Of a stretch of DNA of 64,000 nt, positions 62,135 through 64,000 are shown piece after piece. The first letter of the stretch is position 1. Every line of letters begins with the position of its first letter. Position numbers and translations under genes: made by a program. Source of the DNA: CAIYZT01 sp947461435 (GTDB taxonomy: Bacteria > Pseudomonadota > Alphaproteobacteria > Rhodobacterales > Rhodobacteraceae); assembly GCA_965284435.1 (NCBI GenBank), contig OZ260083.1, positions 1,054,001 through 1,118,000 of the forward strand. The letters run 5' to 3'. The notes under the pieces are model-generated. The model was not told the DNA's origin. It ran no database searches and saw only the letters and a program-made list of their open reading frames with translations.

Positions 62135-63034
62135 CTACCGTCTTACGTGCGGCTTCACGCGCGGCGCACTTGATCTGATCTGGCTGCCCGCGCCGTGATC
62201 TGTAAACAACTCCAGCAGACAGGCGTTTGGAATGCGCCCATCCAGAATTGTGACGGCGCGCGTGCCCGCGTCAATTGCCATCAGGGCCGTTTCCGTCTTT
62301 GGGATCATGCCTCCTGAAATGACACCATCCGTAATCATCTGGCGTATTTCTTCCGGGGTGATCTGCGTCATCACTTCACCAGCCGCATTTTTTACGCCGG
62401 GCACATCTGTCAAAAGCAGCAATCTGTCGGCTTGCAATGCCCCGGCAATGGCACCCGCCGCTGTGTCACCGTTCACGTTAAAGGTTTCATTGTCGGCCAT
62501 GCCTGTGGCGACGGGTGCCACGACAGGAATGATGCCGGCCTTGTAGAGGTCGCGCAGCACTTGCACATTCATCTCAACCGGGCGTCCAACAAAACCCAAT
62601 TCAGGATCATCGGCGACGCAGACCATCAGATCATCATCCTTGCCGGAAATTCCCACGGCCCGCCCGCCCGCATCCATGATGGCTTGAACGATCCGCTTGT
62701 TGACGAGGCCCGAAAGAATCATTTCGACAACTTCGACCGTTGCCTTGTCAGTCACACGTTTGCCGCGCACGAATTCTGATTTGATGCCCAATTTGGTTAA
62801 CATCTCGTTGATCATCGGACCGCCGCCGTGCACCACAACCGGGTTTACCCCGACTTGGCGCATCAATACGATATCGCGGGCAAATTCAGCCATCGCCGCG
62901 TCATCGCCCATGGCATTTCCGCCGAATTTCACCACGACCACGGCATCTTCAAAGCGTTGCAGATACGGCAAGGCTTCGGACAGCATTTTGGCGGTGGAAA
63001 CGGCGTCGGACATGGTCAGGGTCTGCTTCTTCAT
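62135..63034 (-). CDS. argB: Acetylglutamate kinase
   Basis: This 299-aa kinase phosphorylates N-acetylglutamate in arginine synthesis. It has VVVKFGGNAMGD (nucleotide-binding), VVVHGGGPMINEML, VNGDTAAGAIAGALQADRLL and the C-terminal SGGMIPKTETAL region. The N-terminal helix MSDAVSTAKMLSEALPYLQR is the type found in arginine-inhibited hexameric enzymes. I chose the ATG at 63034 with GGAGG upstream; longer frames start within the promoter region. A plausible promoter lies at 63086-63114. Confidence 0.96.
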   Translation of the reverse strand: MKKQTLTMSDAVSTAKMLSEALPYLQRFEDAVVVVKFGGNAMGDDAAMAEFARDIVLMRQVGVNPVVVHGGGPMINEMLTKLGIKSEFVRGKRVTDKATVEVVEMILSGLVNKRIVQAIMDAGGRAVGISGKDDDLMVCVADDPELGFVGRPVEMNVQVLRDLYKAGIIPVVAPVATGMADNETFNVNGDTAAGAIAGALQADRLLLLTDVPGVKNAAGEVMTQITPEEIRQMITDGVISGGMIPKTETALMAIDAGTRAVTILDGRIPNACLLELFTDHGAGSQIRSSAPRVKPHVRR

Positions 63035-63085
63035 GGGGGCCTCCGGGCAAGGGGCGTATGGACGGAAAAAGGGGCAAACGGGGAC

Positions 63086-63114
63086 CGAATAAGTCTTTTG
63101 TGTCACCCTGCCAA
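63086..63114 (-). promoter_or_regulatory. Putative sigma-70 promoter of argB
   Basis: On the minus strand TTGGCA (63114-63109) and TATTCG (63091-63086) are separated by 17 bp, giving a leader of about 45 bases before the argB ATG. The -35 box matches in five positions and the -10 box in three. Confidence 0.45.
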
Positions 63115-63121
63115 GCGGCAA

Positions 63122-63149
63122 TTGACACTGAATAGATGACTCTTATAGT
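63122..63149 (+). promoter_or_regulatory. Sigma-70 promoter of the SDR gene
   Basis: A perfect TTGACA (63122-63127), a 16-bp spacer and TATAGT (63144-63149, five of six) lie 20-47 bp before the SDR start codon. This is the best consensus promoter in the window. It is divergent from the argB promoter, and the two -35 boxes are only seven bases apart. Confidence 0.75.
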
Positions 63150-63168
63150 AAGAAATAAGAGGTGTCTC

Positions 63169-63900
63169 ATGTCCAGTCTTAAAACCCTACTTCTGACCGG
63201 CGCATCGCGCGGTATTGGTCATGCCACCGTCAAACGGTTTTCATCCGAAGGCTGGCGCGTGCTGACCTGTTCCCGCCAGCCGTTTGATCCGCGCTGCCCT
63301 TGGCCAAACGGCCAAGAAAACCACATCGAGATTGATCTGGCGAGCCCAGACAAAACCATGGCAGCGATCGAGCAGATCAAGGCAAAGCTGGATGGAAATC
63401 TGCACGCCTTGGTGAACAATGCCGGGATTTCACCCAAAGGCGTTGGCGGGGCGCGTTTGAACTCGCTCAACACTGATCTGCGCAGTTGGGGGCAGGTGTT
63501 TCACGTCAATTTCTTTGCGCCGATCGTTTTGGCGCGCGGGTTGATGAATGAACTTTCTGCCGCAAAAGGCGCTGTGGTGAATGTAACGTCGATTGCCGGA
63601 ACAAGGGTGCATCCCTTTGCCGGTGCCGCTTATGCCACGTCAAAGGCGGCGCTTTCGGCGCTAACCCGTGAAATGGCGCATGACTTTGGCCCATTGGGTG
63701 TGCGGGTGAATTCAATCGCACCAGGTGAGATTGACACGGCAATCCTGTCGCCCGGCACCGAAAAGATTGTAGAACAGATCCCTATGCGTCGGCTTGGAAA
63801 GACCGCCGAGGTGGCCGATGCGATCTGGTTTCTGTGTTCGCAGCAATCAAGTTATATCTCGGGCACCGAAATCGAGATTAATGGCGCCCAGCACGTATAG
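63169..63900 (+). CDS. Short-chain dehydrogenase/reductase (SDR family)
   Basis: This 243-aa SDR has the dinucleotide-binding TGASRGIGHATVKRF, the NNAG motif (ALVNNAGISP), catalytic Ser in VVNVTSIAGTRVHPF and the Y-x3-K pair in AYATSKAALSALTREMA. The substrate is not predictable; many such enzymes reduce 3-oxo groups. I chose the ATG at 63169 with AGAGG upstream, downstream of the promoter; the leader of about 15-20 bases is short. It converges on the engB fragment. Confidence 0.9.
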   Translation: MSSLKTLLLTGASRGIGHATVKRFSSEGWRVLTCSRQPFDPRCPWPNGQENHIEIDLASPDKTMAAIEQIKAKLDGNLHALVNNAGISPKGVGGARLNSLNTDLRSWGQVFHVNFFAPIVLARGLMNELSAAKGAVVNVTSIAGTRVHPFAGAAYATSKAALSALTREMAHDFGPLGVRVNSIAPGEIDTAILSPGTEKIVEQIPMRRLGKTAEVADAIWFLCSQQSSYISGTEIEINGAQHV

Positions 63901-63906
63901 CCTGGA

Positions 63907-64000
63907 TTACTCCAGCGTGGCGATGACCGCGCGCAGTGTTTCTATTCCATCGCCCTTTTCAGAGGATGTCACGATGATCTCTGGATAGGCGGCGGGATGT
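63907..64000 (-). CDS. engB: 3' end of ribosome-biogenesis GTPase EngB/YihA (partial)
   Basis: The last 30 codons of a minus-strand gene end with TAA at 63909-63907. They read HPAAYPEIIVTSSEKGDGIE followed by TLRAVIATLE, which is the C-terminal helix and the TSSEKGxGI (G5-like SA/TSxxK) segment of YihA/EngB GTPases. In Rhodobacterales engB is commonly next to argB. Only the fragment is visible; the rest lies beyond the window, so the call is moderately sure. Confidence 0.6.
   Translation of the reverse strand, partial: HPAAYPEIIVTSSEKGDGIETLRAVIATLE

Overview
The window looks like the chromosome of a GC-rich alphaproteobacterium of the order Rhodobacterales (Roseobacter/Rhodobacteraceae type). 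The evidence is protein similarity judged by eye: a four-gene glutamate/glutamine/aspartate/asparagine (Bzt/Aap) transporter, a Roseobacter-like che cluster, an ATP12-family F1-ATPase chaperone, a Cys4-lid adenylate kinase, a 192-aa S5 with an Arg/Asn-rich tail, and argB close to a GTPase that looks like EngB/YihA. No rRNA, tRNA, CRISPR, prophage or insertion sequence was recognised.

Layout. 1-5074: a small catabolic-looking block. A LuxR-type regulator diverges from three compact genes (IolE-like TIM-barrel enzyme, NagB-like protein, Gfo/Idh/MocA dehydrogenase), followed by a LysR-type regulator. 5171-15742: a chemotaxis block with a PAS protein on the minus strand, then STAS, cheY, cheA, cheW, cheR, a second cheY, a 126-aa protein with a CheZ-like motif, an MCP, cheB with a degenerate receiver, and cheD. 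15957-29103: secE, nusG, rplKA, a DUF616-type putative glycosyltransferase, rplJL, rpoB, rpoC. 29430-30985: an EamA permease and a PAP2 phosphatase between rpoC and rpsL. 31246-35517: str operon (rpsL, rpsG, fusA, tuf). 35620-51642: S10, spc and alpha operons in standard order, ending with rplQ, but interrupted by a 2-oxoglutarate/Fe(II) oxygenase-like gene (between rplP and rpmC) and a GFA-domain gene (between rpmD and rplO). 51725-55232: rarA, crcB, a RluC/D pseudouridine synthase, ATP12. 55466-60117: bztABCD. 60160-64000: sixA, a QueG-like ferredoxin-type protein, a sterol-desaturase-family protein and argB on the minus strand, an SDR on the plus strand, and the 3' end of engB at the edge.

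How the parts work together. Most of the window is the core transcription and translation supercluster. Three non-ribosomal inserts (DUF616, 2OG oxygenase, GFA) and the EamA-PAP2 pair sit at its seams, and these seams carry strong hairpins, terminators or recognisable promoters. The supercluster therefore looks like several transcription units rather than one. Palindromic elements with similar cores lie between rpoB and rpoC and between fusA and tuf.

The observations I rate highest are: the 2OG oxygenase directly after rplP, because the arginine of L16 that RoxA/YcfD hydroxylates in E. coli is conserved here; the small CheZ-like protein overlapping cheY; the CheB whose receiver lacks the usual phospho-acceptor arrangement; and a perfect 19-bp palindrome just downstream of the -10 box of the EamA-PAP2 unit. 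All functional statements rest on motif recognition by eye; no database search was run.
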